A program made the translations under genes and the position numbers. From assembly GCA_003477405.1 (NCBI GenBank), contig QUDE01000008.1, positions 62,001 to 126,000 of the forward strand: DNA of 64,000 bases. Direction: 5' to 3'. Positions 19,605 through 28,700 of the stretch are shown here, in pieces. This DNA comes from Ruminococcaceae bacterium AM07-15. Its GTDB lineage: Bacteria > Bacillota > Clostridia > Oscillospirales > Butyricicoccaceae. Under the pieces are notes generated by a model. That model did not search any database. It saw only the letters and a program-made list of their open reading frames with translations, and was not told the DNA's origin. Numbering within the stretch: the stretch's first letter is position 1; the number at the start of each line of letters is the position of its first letter.

Positions 19605-19631
19605 TGATTAGATGCTATGGATACTAAATAA

Positions 19632-20042
19632 TTAAGCGCCCGCAGATTCCCAGGTTGCTTCTGCTGTACCAGAAGCATTGACAACTACTTTGACAATACC
19701 TGTCCGGCCTTTGCTATCCGTATCGTTTTTCTTTGTTCCCTGACCATACTCCTTGATATCTGTTTTTGCGCTCTTCACTTCGCCCTTATCAGCATCATAG
19801 TAATATGTTGCACTGGGCGGCGGTGTCGGCTCAGTCATATAGTATGTAGCAATGGCCGCAGCCTTGGCGGCACGTTCATTGGCGTCGTCAGTGGCTTTCT
19901 TGGCCTTGTCCAGGCTGGACTTTACCATGGGGATGGAGACGATCACCAGGATGGCGATGATGGCCACCACGATGAGCATCTCGATGAGGGTGAAGCCGCC
20001 GGAGCGCTTCATTTTCTTCCGCAGTCTCTCTTTCAGATTCAT
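19632..20042 (-). CDS. pilA: Major type IV pilin PilA
   Basis: 136 residues. The class III signal ends KRSGG, with cleavage before FTLIEMLIVVAIIAI; Glu is at mature position 5. The mature protein is about 120 residues: the N-terminal helix, an Ala-rich helix (ANERAAKAAAIATYYM), a Pro-rich turn (EPTPPPSATYYY) and a small beta domain. No cysteine pair is present. The small size, own strong AGGAGG site and flanking hairpins mark it as the major subunit rather than a minor pilin. It lies between pilC and pilD. Confidence 0.9.
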   Translation of the reverse strand: MNLKERLRKKMKRSGGFTLIEMLIVVAIIAILVIVSIPMVKSSLDKAKKATDDANERAAKAAAIATYYMTEPTPPPSATYYYDADKGEVKSAKTDIKEYGQGTKKNDTDSKGRTGIVKVVVNASGTAEATWESAGA

Positions 20043-20104
20043 ATTGACTCCTCCTTATACTTTCCCTTCGCCTTCCCGGCAAAGGATGCAATACTGTATC
20101 CGTC

Positions 20105-20128
20105 AAAAGGCGGGGGGTGCCGCCTTTG
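20105..20128 (-). other. Hairpin between pilC and pilA
   Basis: Arms AAAGGCGG and CCGCCTTT in the 100-base gap, followed on the minus strand by TTTTGACGG. It is terminator-like with a short U run. No convincing pilA promoter was found in the gap, so it may instead be an RNA-processing or 5'-stabilising element. Confidence 0.45.
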
Positions 20129-20142
20129 AAGGTCTCTTTCAA

Positions 20143-21348
20143 TCAAATGGCGTCGTACAGCTGGAACATGGGCAGATAGATGGACAGCAAAATGATGACC
20201 ACAAAAACCGCCATGATACAGATGATAATGGGCTCCAGCAGAGACAAGGCCCGGGCGGACAGCACATCCACCTCGTTGTCATAAAATTCCGCCTGGATCT
20301 CCAGCACCGATTCCAGGGTGCCGGTGGCCTCGCCCATGGCGGTCATGTTCACCAGCATGGGAGGCAGATCCGGGCATTGGCGCATACACTCGCCCAAAGA
20401 TTGGCCGCTTTCCACCCCGGGGATGGTATCCCCGATCTGCTGAGACAGATAGGCGTTGCTCACCGAACGGGAAGCGGTGTCCAGTGCTTTCAGAATGGGC
20501 ATTCCGGCGGAAAGCATGGCGGACATGGTATGGGAAAACTGGCTGGCCGCCGTCATCAGCGCCACTTTGCCCAAGATGGGCAAAGTCAGCCGGGCCCGGG
20601 CCATATGCACCCGCCCTTTTTCGGTGGCGGCATACAGCCGCAGGGCAAACAATCCGCCGGCCCCCAGAGCCAGAATCACCCAGATGTATTTGCTGAAAAA
20701 GTCAGAAAGGCCGATGACGATCCGGGTGGTCAAAGGCAGTTCCAGATCCATGCCGGAAAAGGTGGAAGCAAAGGTGGGCACAGCAAAGGTCATGATAACC
20801 AGAATGACCCCCACCGCCACCATCAACAGGAAAGCGGGATAGATCAGCGCCCCGATGGCCTTGCTCCGTGTCTTGTTCATCCGGTCGTAATAGGTGCTCA
20901 TCCGCTGGAAGGCCCGCACCAGATCTCCCGATTCCTCCCCGGACTGGATGGTCTCCACAAACACGGCGGGCAGTTTTCCCTTGCCCCGCTGCAAAAAGCT
21001 ATAGGACAGGCTCCAGCCGTTGGCGATGTCCTGGGATACCTGACCCAGCAGCTTTTTCAGCATCCGGTCGGAAACCTGGGAGGCCACCAGGTCCACTGCC
21101 TGGTTCAATGGCAGGCCGGCCTGGAGGATGATGGAAAACTGGCGGCACATCAGAGCAAAGACCTTCAGGTTGAGCTTCTGGTATTTTTCCAATAAATCGG
21201 TGCGCTGGGCGGAGATTTCCTCCAGCTTGAGCACCACATCATAGCTTTGGCGGATCTGAGCCACTGCCTGGGCGGTATCGGATGCTTCCAGCACCCCTTC
21301 GGCCTTCCGGCCATCGCCGCCCACGGCTTCATAACGATAGGTTGGCAC
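20143..21348 (-). CDS. pilC: Type IV pilus platform protein PilC
   Basis: 401 residues, GspF family: two repeated cytoplasmic four-helix domains with three membrane helices. The N-terminus PTYRYEAVGGDGRKAEGVLEA and the repeat signatures (QFSIILQAGLPLNQAVDLVA and QFSHTMSAMLSAGMPILKAL) are typical. It transmits PilB/PilT motion to the pilin subunits. GTG start with GGGGGGA upstream, 15 bases after pilT. Confidence 0.95.
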   Translation of the reverse strand: MPTYRYEAVGGDGRKAEGVLEASDTAQAVAQIRQSYDVVLKLEEISAQRTDLLEKYQKLNLKVFALMCRQFSIILQAGLPLNQAVDLVASQVSDRMLKKLLGQVSQDIANGWSLSYSFLQRGKGKLPAVFVETIQSGEESGDLVRAFQRMSTYYDRMNKTRSKAIGALIYPAFLLMVAVGVILVIMTFAVPTFASTFSGMDLELPLTTRIVIGLSDFFSKYIWVILALGAGGLFALRLYAATEKGRVHMARARLTLPILGKVALMTAASQFSHTMSAMLSAGMPILKALDTASRSVSNAYLSQQIGDTIPGVESGQSLGECMRQCPDLPPMLVNMTAMGEATGTLESVLEIQAEFYDNEVDVLSARALSLLEPIIICIMAVFVVIILLSIYLPMFQLYDAI

Positions 21349-21363
21349 GCTTTTCCCCCCTGT

Positions 21364-22449
21364 CTATCGGGTAAATCCCCGGGGCCGGGCCCCCAAGGGC
21401 GCCGCTCCCATACCCTGGGCCGGCGAAGGCGGTGCGTGCATGGCCTGCTCCATGGTCTCCCGGGTGATGGAGCCGCTGCGGTACAGGTTTTGCAGCGCCC
21501 GGTCCATCAGGATATTGCCGATGGCCCCGCCGGTCTGAATGGCGTTCTGGATCTGAGGGGTCTTGCCCTCCCGGATCAGATTGCGGATGGCATCGTCGGT
21601 TTTCATCACCTCGCAGGCCAGCACCCGCCCGCTTCCCGAGGCCTTGGGCAGAAGCTGCTGGGAAAGCACCGCTTTCAGGGTCATGGACAGCTGCAAGCGG
21701 ATCTGCTGCTGCCGCTCGGCCGGGAATACATCCACGATACGGTCGATGGAATCGGCCGCCGAATTGGTGTGCACCGTGCCGAACACCAGATGCCCGGTCT
21801 CTGCGGCGGTGAGGGCGGTCTGGATGGTGTCCAGATCCCGCATCTCACCCACCAGAATCACATCCGGGTCCTCACGCAGCGCAGCCCGCAGCCCGGCGGC
21901 AAAGCTCATGGTGTCCCGGCCGATCTCCCGCTGGTTGATCAGGCTCTGGTCCGGTGTGTAAATATATTCCACCGGGTCCTCCAGAGTGAGGATGTGCACC
22001 GGCTTTGTGTGGTTGATCCGGTCCAGCAGCGAAGCCAGGGTGGTGGATTTGCCCGAACCGGTCTCGCCGGTGATGAGCACCAGACCCTGGTTATAGGAAC
22101 AGAACTCCTGAGCCACCGGCGGCAGCCCCAGTTCCTCCAAAGGCGGGATATGGTCATTGAGCAAACGGATGGCAGCGGAATAAGCCCCCTGCTGCCGGAA
22201 CACATTGATACGGCAGCGCACCCCGGCAATGGTCCGGGCCAGGTCCACCTCCCCGGCCTGCTCCAGCTGGGGAAAATCCTCCCCGGCCAGCTCGTGGGCA
22301 AACCGAAGACATTGCTCCTTGTCCAGCCGATCCTCTTCCAGGTTCTGTATGCTTCCATCCACCCGGCACTTGGGGGGAAGTCCCTGCACCAGGTGCACAT
22401 CGGATGAGCGCTGCTCCCTGGCTTTTTCGATCAAACTCTCTATGTTCAT
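21364..22449 (-). CDS. pilT: Pilus retraction ATPase PilT
   Basis: 361-residue hexameric ATPase that disassembles the pilus and powers twitching. Walker A is GETGSGKST, the Asp box and Walker B are DVILVGEMRD, and the His box is HLVFGTVHTNSAADSIDR. The PilT-specific AIRNLIREGK motif near the C-terminus separates it from extension ATPases. The ATG overlaps the pilB stop in ATGA. Its presence implies a retractile, type IVa-like pilus. Confidence 0.95.
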   Translation of the reverse strand: MNIESLIEKAREQRSSDVHLVQGLPPKCRVDGSIQNLEEDRLDKEQCLRFAHELAGEDFPQLEQAGEVDLARTIAGVRCRINVFRQQGAYSAAIRLLNDHIPPLEELGLPPVAQEFCSYNQGLVLITGETGSGKSTTLASLLDRINHTKPVHILTLEDPVEYIYTPDQSLINQREIGRDTMSFAAGLRAALREDPDVILVGEMRDLDTIQTALTAAETGHLVFGTVHTNSAADSIDRIVDVFPAERQQQIRLQLSMTLKAVLSQQLLPKASGSGRVLACEVMKTDDAIRNLIREGKTPQIQNAIQTGGAIGNILMDRALQNLYRSGSITRETMEQAMHAPPSPAQGMGAAPLGARPRGFTR

Positions 22450-24149
22450 TTCACTTGTCCCCCTATGACCTTGACGATTTCCTCTGTGGTGGTAATGCCC
22501 TCGGCCACCAGATGGGCGCAATCCTCCAGAATGGGCCGGAAGGTGGAGCGGCGCACCGCTTCCTCCATGGCCTTCCGATCCTTCTGATGGATGGCGTGGC
22601 GCATATCCGGGGTCATGGTGAGGATTTCAAACACACCTGTCCGGCCCCGGTAGCCGGTATGGAAACACTCGGAACACCCGGTGCCCCGGTAAAACTGGTA
22701 GTCACCCTGGGGCAGTTCCAAAAGCTCCAGCTCTTCTTGGGAGGGGGTGTAGGCCTGCTTGCACCGGGGGCAAATTTTCCGCACCAGCCGCTGGGAGATG
22801 ATGCCCCGCACGCCGCCGGCGATGAGATAAGGCTCCACCCCGATGTCCAGCAGACGGTCGATGGAAGAAAGGGCATCGTTGGTATGGATGGTGGTGAACA
22901 CCAGGTGGCCCGTCATGGCGGCCCGCATGGCGATCTCCGCTGTTTCACCGTCCCGGATCTCGCCCACGGCGATGATGTCCGGGTCCTGGCGCAGCACCGC
23001 CCGCAAAGCATTGGCAAAGGTCAGGTCGGTGCGGTCGTTGATCTGCACCTGGCAGACCCCTTCCATGTGGTATTCCACCGGGTCTTCCAGGGAAATCAGG
23101 TTGATCTCTTCGCTCTTTTTCTGATCGATCATGGTATACAATGTGGAGGTTTTGCCCGAACCGGTGGGGCCTACCACCATCAGCACCCCTTCCCGGCTCC
23201 CGGCCATCAGGTCCAGGAATCTCTTCCGGTTTTCTCCCCGCAGGCCGATGCCCTCCACCGAAACCATCTTTTCATCCTTCCGCAGCAGACGGATCACGAT
23301 CTTTTCCCCATAAATGGTGGGCAAAGTGGATACACGCAGATCCAGATTTTCCTGCTGCACCGTCATATTGATACGGCCGTCCTGGGGGATGTTTTTCTGG
23401 GCGATGTCCATCTGGGCCATGATCTTGATGCGGGAAATCACCGACATCTGCAATTCCCGGGGAACAGTGATGATATGGCGCAAAGCGCCGTCGATGCGCA
23501 TACGGATGGACAGCTGCGTGCCCATAGGCTCCAGATGGATGTCGCTGGCCTTTTCGGTATAGGCCCGCTGGATGATGGAGTTGACCAGCCGGATGGTAGG
23601 GGCGGCATTTTCGTCCTCCTCATCGGCGGCCAGCTGGAATTCCTCTCCCATCCGCACCGCCGAACCATATTGGTTGGTGTCCAGATCCCGGCGCATATCC
23701 TCGATGGCCTTCATGGTGCCCTGGTTGCTGTACAGGTTCTGCAACGCCCGCTCCAGGGCCTCCTCGGTGGCGATCATAGGAATGACCTGACGGCGTGTAG
23801 CCGCTCCCACCTCTTCGATGGCGGCAAAATTCAGCGGATCGCTCATGCCCAGGTACAGTTCCGAGCGGGTGGCCCGCACCGGCACCACCCGGTGCTTTTT
23901 GGCCAGGCTCTTGGGCACCAGCTGCGCCATCTCCGAGGAAATGGACGCCGAATTCAGATCGATGAATTCCAGGCCCAGCTGAGCCATCAGAGCGTCGATA
24001 ACCTGGCTTTCGGTGATGATATGACTGTCCCGCAGCACATCGCCCAGCCGCTTGCCGTTTTCCTTCTGGATGGCCAGGGCCTGCTGGAGCTGCTGCTGGG
24101 TAATGGCCCCGCTGCCCACCAGCAGGTCGCCCAGTCTTGTGTATTTCAT
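22446..24149 (-). CDS. pilB: Pilus extension ATPase PilB with tandem MshEN (c-di-GMP-binding) N-terminus
   Basis: 567 residues. The first 57 residues hold two 24-residue MshEN motifs, RLGDLLVGSGAITQQQ (from residue 5) and RLGDVLRDSHIITESQ (from residue 34), separated by five residues; this domain is known to bind c-di-GMP in MshE and in clostridial PilB. In the second motif His replaces the usual Gly. The ATPase domain has Walker A GPTGSGKTST, Walker B IIAVGEIRD and a zinc site with two CxxC pairs (CPRCKQAY and CSECFHTG). GGAGG is eight bases before the chosen ATG; the upstream minor pilin overlaps it in ATGA. Confidence 0.95.
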   Translation of the reverse strand: MKYTRLGDLLVGSGAITQQQLQQALAIQKENGKRLGDVLRDSHIITESQVIDALMAQLGLEFIDLNSASISSEMAQLVPKSLAKKHRVVPVRATRSELYLGMSDPLNFAAIEEVGAATRRQVIPMIATEEALERALQNLYSNQGTMKAIEDMRRDLDTNQYGSAVRMGEEFQLAADEEDENAAPTIRLVNSIIQRAYTEKASDIHLEPMGTQLSIRMRIDGALRHIITVPRELQMSVISRIKIMAQMDIAQKNIPQDGRINMTVQQENLDLRVSTLPTIYGEKIVIRLLRKDEKMVSVEGIGLRGENRKRFLDLMAGSREGVLMVVGPTGSGKTSTLYTMIDQKKSEEINLISLEDPVEYHMEGVCQVQINDRTDLTFANALRAVLRQDPDIIAVGEIRDGETAEIAMRAAMTGHLVFTTIHTNDALSSIDRLLDIGVEPYLIAGGVRGIISQRLVRKICPRCKQAYTPSQEELELLELPQGDYQFYRGTGCSECFHTGYRGRTGVFEILTMTPDMRHAIHQKDRKAMEEAVRRSTFRPILEDCAHLVAEGITTTEEIVKVIGGQVK

Positions 24150-24655
24150 ATACTTCCTCCCTCCCCCCGGTCTCCATTGAGACAACGGACGGAAAAACTG
24201 GTTGCTTGATTTTCTCCTGTCACCCCGGACACCTGCAATTCCACATGGAAAACACCGTCTTCATAGGTGATCTTGTAATTTTCGATCTGGCCGGTGCCAT
24301 TCCCATAAGCACCGGTGGAAAGCATACGCCGGCCATTGGCCAGCAGCTGTCCCTGATCGTCCAGACTCAGAACGGTCCGGCGGCCATAACTGATGCTGGT
24401 GTAGTAATCCAGGGTGCCATCGGGCAAAAGGGTCACATCCCGGGCAAAACGCAGCTCCCGGGTGAGCAGATCGGTGAGCGTGGACAAAAGCAGACGGCTT
24501 TCCGCCTGGCTTGTCACCTGCTGGTAGCTGCGATGGGCCATGGAAAGGCCGGTGTGGAGCATCAGGGCCAGCACAGCCAGCACTCCCGCCGCCGCTACCG
24601 CTTCCACCAAAGTCACGCCTTTCTGGCTTTTCAGCTTGCTTTTCATGGCTCTCAT
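24146..24655 (-). CDS. Minor type IV pilin (PilW/GspJ-position)
   Basis: 169 residues with prepilin leader ending KSQKG and mature start VTLVEAVAAAGVLAVLAL; Glu is at mature position 5. The rest is a predicted beta-rich domain without recognisable motifs. The ATG at 24655 forms ATGA with the preceding stop; an ATG three codons later is the alternative. It is one of three small prepilins between the giant pilin and pilB and by position corresponds to the minor pilins that prime fibre assembly. The individual name is inference. Confidence 0.8.
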   Translation of the reverse strand: MRAMKSKLKSQKGVTLVEAVAAAGVLAVLALMLHTGLSMAHRSYQQVTSQAESRLLLSTLTDLLTRELRFARDVTLLPDGTLDYYTSISYGRRTVLSLDDQGQLLANGRRMLSTGAYGNGTGQIENYKITYEDGVFHVELQVSGVTGENQATSFSVRCLNGDRGEGGSI

Positions 24656-24981
24656 GGGCCGGTCGCCTTCAAGCCATAGGAATACAGCTCCTCTGTGCCA
24701 TAGACCTGCACCGGGAGCGGGACCTCCCCGCTGCCCTCTGTGACCTTTACCTGAGCGTCAGACTCTACCCCCTCGGCCACGGGAGTCTCACGGTTTTCCG
24801 CCGCCGAAAGGGCCTGGTAAAACCGGTCATCGGTCTCATCGCTTTTGCGGATCATCTGGATGGAGGCCGCCACACCGCTCATGAGCAGCGCCACCGACAG
24901 AGCAGAAATCAGAATGGCCGCCAGCAGCTCCACCAGGGTTTCCCCTTTTTGGCTTTTCAGCTTGTTTTTCATGGCGTTCAT
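24652..24981 (-). CDS. Minor type IV pilin (PilV/GspI-position)
   Basis: 109 residues. Leader ends KSQKG; the mature protein starts ETLVELLAAILISALSVALL with Glu at position 5 (and an unusual Glu at position 1). The short remainder is a small soluble domain. GGAGG lies just before the ATG, which overlaps the upstream stop in ATGA. The leader is almost identical to that of the next gene (NKLKSQKG versus SKLKSQKG), which suggests duplication of the two. Confidence 0.8.
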   Translation of the reverse strand: MNAMKNKLKSQKGETLVELLAAILISALSVALLMSGVAASIQMIRKSDETDDRFYQALSAAENRETPVAEGVESDAQVKVTEGSGEVPLPVQVYGTEELYSYGLKATGP

Positions 24982-25721
24982 TCTTCCTCCTCTCCGGTGG
25001 TGATCCAGCCCACTTTCCACTGCAACGGTTCCGTTTTGTTATCTCCTTGAGAAAGCGTACCGGGCAGAGAAGGCCGGTTGGTGCTGGGAGTCAGCTCGGC
25101 CTGGAGCTGGTAGCCGTCCAGCTGGGCCGTCAGCTCAATGGCATAGGATTCTTCCACCACTTTCAGCTGTACCTCCACCTCTTTTTCGTCCAGTGCTGTA
25201 CCGGTCTGGGGATGTACCTTCCAGGTGTGGGTAAAGATGCCTCCCCTTTGCAGAGTCAATGTGGCAAACTTGTCTCTATCCAAAGTGCTTTCGATCTGCC
25301 GGGCAAACAGGGTATCCAGATCGTTTTTCAGCAGTCCAGTCAGCTGGGATTCTGTATCCGCCTCTTTGTAAGCACAGCTGCCTTCCAGCTGAGTGAAGTA
25401 GTAATAAGTGGTCGTTTCAATGGTCTCTTCACCGGTTTCCGGGTCTTTCACCGACATTTCCTCCACTACTTCCTTTTCCTTGTAATTGTATTTTCCCCGG
25501 TATTCCGAACGGACAATCTCATCACAAATGAGATCCACCGCCGAAGACAGGGCCAGATAGCTTTGGTGCTCCCGAAGATTGCTGCGGGCTTTGCCTGCAT
25601 TGGACACCGCCGCCATCAGGATGGTGGCCGAGACCAGAGAGCACAGCGCAAGAAACAGCAGGGCCAACAGCAGGGAGGCTCCCCGCTGGCTTTGGAGTTT
25701 TCTTTTCAAAGCTGTTTTCAT
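24978..25721 (-). CDS. Minor pilin, PilX/GspK-like
   Basis: 247 residues. Leader ends LQSQRG, mature start ASLLLALLFLALCSLVSATI. Position 5 is Leu rather than Glu, the hallmark of GspK/PilX-type pseudopilins that sit at the very tip. The helix is followed by a larger domain (about 200 residues), also as in GspK. The start overlaps the stop of the giant pilin gene in ATGA, so the two should be made in proportion. Confidence 0.8.
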   Translation of the reverse strand: MKTALKRKLQSQRGASLLLALLFLALCSLVSATILMAAVSNAGKARSNLREHQSYLALSSAVDLICDEIVRSEYRGKYNYKEKEVVEEMSVKDPETGEETIETTTYYYFTQLEGSCAYKEADTESQLTGLLKNDLDTLFARQIESTLDRDKFATLTLQRGGIFTHTWKVHPQTGTALDEKEVEVQLKVVEESYAIELTAQLDGYQLQAELTPSTNRPSLPGTLSQGDNKTEPLQWKVGWITTGEEEE

Positions 25722-28700
25722 GGCTGGCCCCCTTCTGCCTGATCCCGGATATTCACCTGCAGATACTGCCACTGGATATGGATCCGGCCTTCATACTGGA
25801 AGGCGATGCGCAGCCGCACCGAAGCGATAGTGAGATAAATTTCCTGGGCATAGGCGGTGATTTCCACAGTGCCGGGAATTTCTGCTCCATCCGAATCCAC
25901 AGCCCATTGGGCCCAGATCATCTCCCGCATTTCTTCGCCCACTTCTTCGATCTCCACAATGTGGATCTCTTCCACAGTTTGTTTCTCGCCGTTCATCCAC
26001 AATTCCAGATCCTGGGCGGTGTAATTCTGCTTCTGCTCTGTTTCCCCTGCTTTCAGCACAAATTCCAATGGGGGAAGCTGCACTTCCGCCGTCTCCACTT
26101 CCAGCGACAGGGCGCTGGTGGCCTGATAGCCGACGCCGCCATAGGTGAAACCATAGGCCAGCGTCATCTGGGTGGCCCCCAATGCCTGACGGCTTTCGGC
26201 TGCCAGGGAAATGGCGCTGAAATCGGTTTCCACCTGGGTGAAGTAGGCAGGATCAAATTCCGCTGTCAGCGCAGTCAGCTGAATTTGTTCTTTCAGCTTT
26301 TCGGGCAGAGACTTGTTTTCCCCATCCCGCAATTCCAGCGGCACTTCCACCCGTTCCTCGGTGAATACCTTCACCGGCAAGGGATCGGCCGCGGCCAGGC
26401 GCAGATTGGCTGTCACATTGATCGTCACATCCAGGGTATAGGTCTTTCCATTCACTTGATAGGATACCGTCACTGTGGTGCTGCCCGCCTGAAGGGCTGT
26501 GACCTGTACGGTGCAGTCGTTCTGTGAGCTGCCTGTCAGCTTGGCCTGAGCGATTGCCGGCGCAGCACTTTGCACCTGCCACTTTCCTCCCGGCTCCACA
26601 CCGGACAAAGTGAAGGTTTCCTCCCAGACCGCTCCTCCTTTTTCCTCCGAATAATCGGCAAAAAGATCCAGATTTACCGGCAGAGCGCCGCTGGGACGGC
26701 GGATACCTTCCAAGGGCCAGTCGCCGTAATGCACATTGGCCAGCCCGCTTTTCACCAGATCGCTGGACTGGGTGAGAATGGTGGGGAAGGGATAATCTTT
26801 GCCCAACAGACTGAGATCGTTACCGAAACTGTACCGTCCATCCAAAGAGTCTCCCTGGTCTGTTTCGGTGGTGACAGTGGAAAATCCGGCATTTTGCAAA
26901 CTCTTGAAAGCATCTCCGGAAGAGAGGCTTTTATAGGAACAGTTTTGCACATTTTCTGATCTGTCCAATGCACTATTGTCTGCTGTTTGGGCAAGATAGA
27001 AGCATTTTTTATAGTTCGCCAACCTGGAAGAATTCTCTTTGCGTAAAATTTCTCCCAGACCGCCAATGGCATAATAACTGCCGCCGGCCTGTGTTCTTTG
27101 CTTCAATCTGGCATCCACATCCACATATGTATAGCAATTTTGGAATGTGGTAACCAGCCATTCCGGCACTTTATTATCTTCCAAACCGGCCTGAATGGGA
27201 GGAGGCGTATAACCAGCAACTGTGGCGAAATTCAATGTTTTCATGAAATAGCCGCCGGTGATGCCGCCGATATGAAGATTGGATTTCGAATTTTCCAACA
27301 AATTCTCTCCTTGGACAATGCTTCCTCCCGAATAACAGTTGGTGATGGTTTTTTGGCAGGAACCGGCTATACCACCCACACGAATGTTTCGTGCATCATC
27401 GCTGTGTCTGAAATTCAATTCGATACGGGTGACAGCTGTACACTTGCTCAAAGCCATATTGCATATGCCTACCAGCCCGCCTACACCGCCTCCGCCGTAT
27501 TCACAGCCAGAGTTATTGTCATAAATGGTGTATCCGGCCACAGCGCAGTTCTGAATGGAGCGGTTGCTCTCTCCCGTATTCGCTGCAAGTCCCACCAATC
27601 CACCAATGGCATACCAGGTTCTGTATTCTGAACTATTCTGCGGATTGGTGGCAGAAATAGTAGCCTTACCGCTGGGAGAGTACAGAACAATGTTGCTCAG
27701 ATTTGCATTGACTGTCACGCCAAACAAGCCAGTGGTGTTCACATGCTCTGTGGAAATGGACAGTTCCTGAATCGTGTAATCGTTTCCATTGTAGCTTCCA
27801 CTGAACCAAGCAATGATCTTCCCCGGTGTATCCGGTTTGGTTCCCTCAGCAATCTTGTCATAAAGCGCTGCAATAGGGGTGTAATCTTTCACCTGGCTGC
27901 CGTCCAGATCATGGGTCTGCACCCAGGAATATTGTCGTCCCTGCTGAACTGTCAGCCAGTTATTGAGGAAGAGATAACCTTCCCCGCCTCCTGGCGCAGC
28001 CACCCGATCGACAGTCTTCTCCCCCCGATATGCGTACCAGTTGATAAACTGGAGTTGCTGGATAGACCGCACCTGATAGGGATTGCTCGTGGTTCCCGGC
28101 AATTCCTGCGCCATAGCGCTCATCGATGCCGCAAACAAAGGATTCAAACGAACTGTAAAACTGCCGTTCAATGTCCAGATTCCCACTGGCGGCTGGATGC
28201 TTGCCTGATTTTCTTCTTCATTCACCACCAAGTGCAGACCTTGCCCCTGGTCTTCCTGCCAGGTGTTATAGCTATAAAATTGATATTGCTCACCCATCAA
28301 GTGGCGCAGCGCCTCGTTGGCTTCTGGATTGGTTGTGGCACTGTTCACAGAAAAGGGGCTGTCGTTCCAATAAACATCCTGGCTTTTCAGCGTAGGCCGG
28401 CTCAAAGAGCTTTGGTGGAAATAGCCATAGCCATACTGGGTGACCACACCATTGTCCCCGTGGGCCTCCGAAAGAGTAGAACTGTAAATGGCCTGATTTC
28501 CTCCATCGGAAATGGCGCTGAGATGATAGGAAGAAACCCCATCAATAACCAGCTCTTCCCAATAATAGACGCCCATGCTTCCCAGATCCATCCGATCCGG
28601 CCAGGCACCATAATGAATATATGTCCCCTCATCCCCCACCAATGTGCCGGGATAGGGATAATCTCCTGTTTCCACAGCGGCGACCGCTTTTCCCATGCCC

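Noticed and set aside
19500..19620. CRISPR-like or transposon-end structure from the strong palindromes
   Set aside because: There are only two different hairpins, no regular spacing and no nearby transposase or Cas gene.
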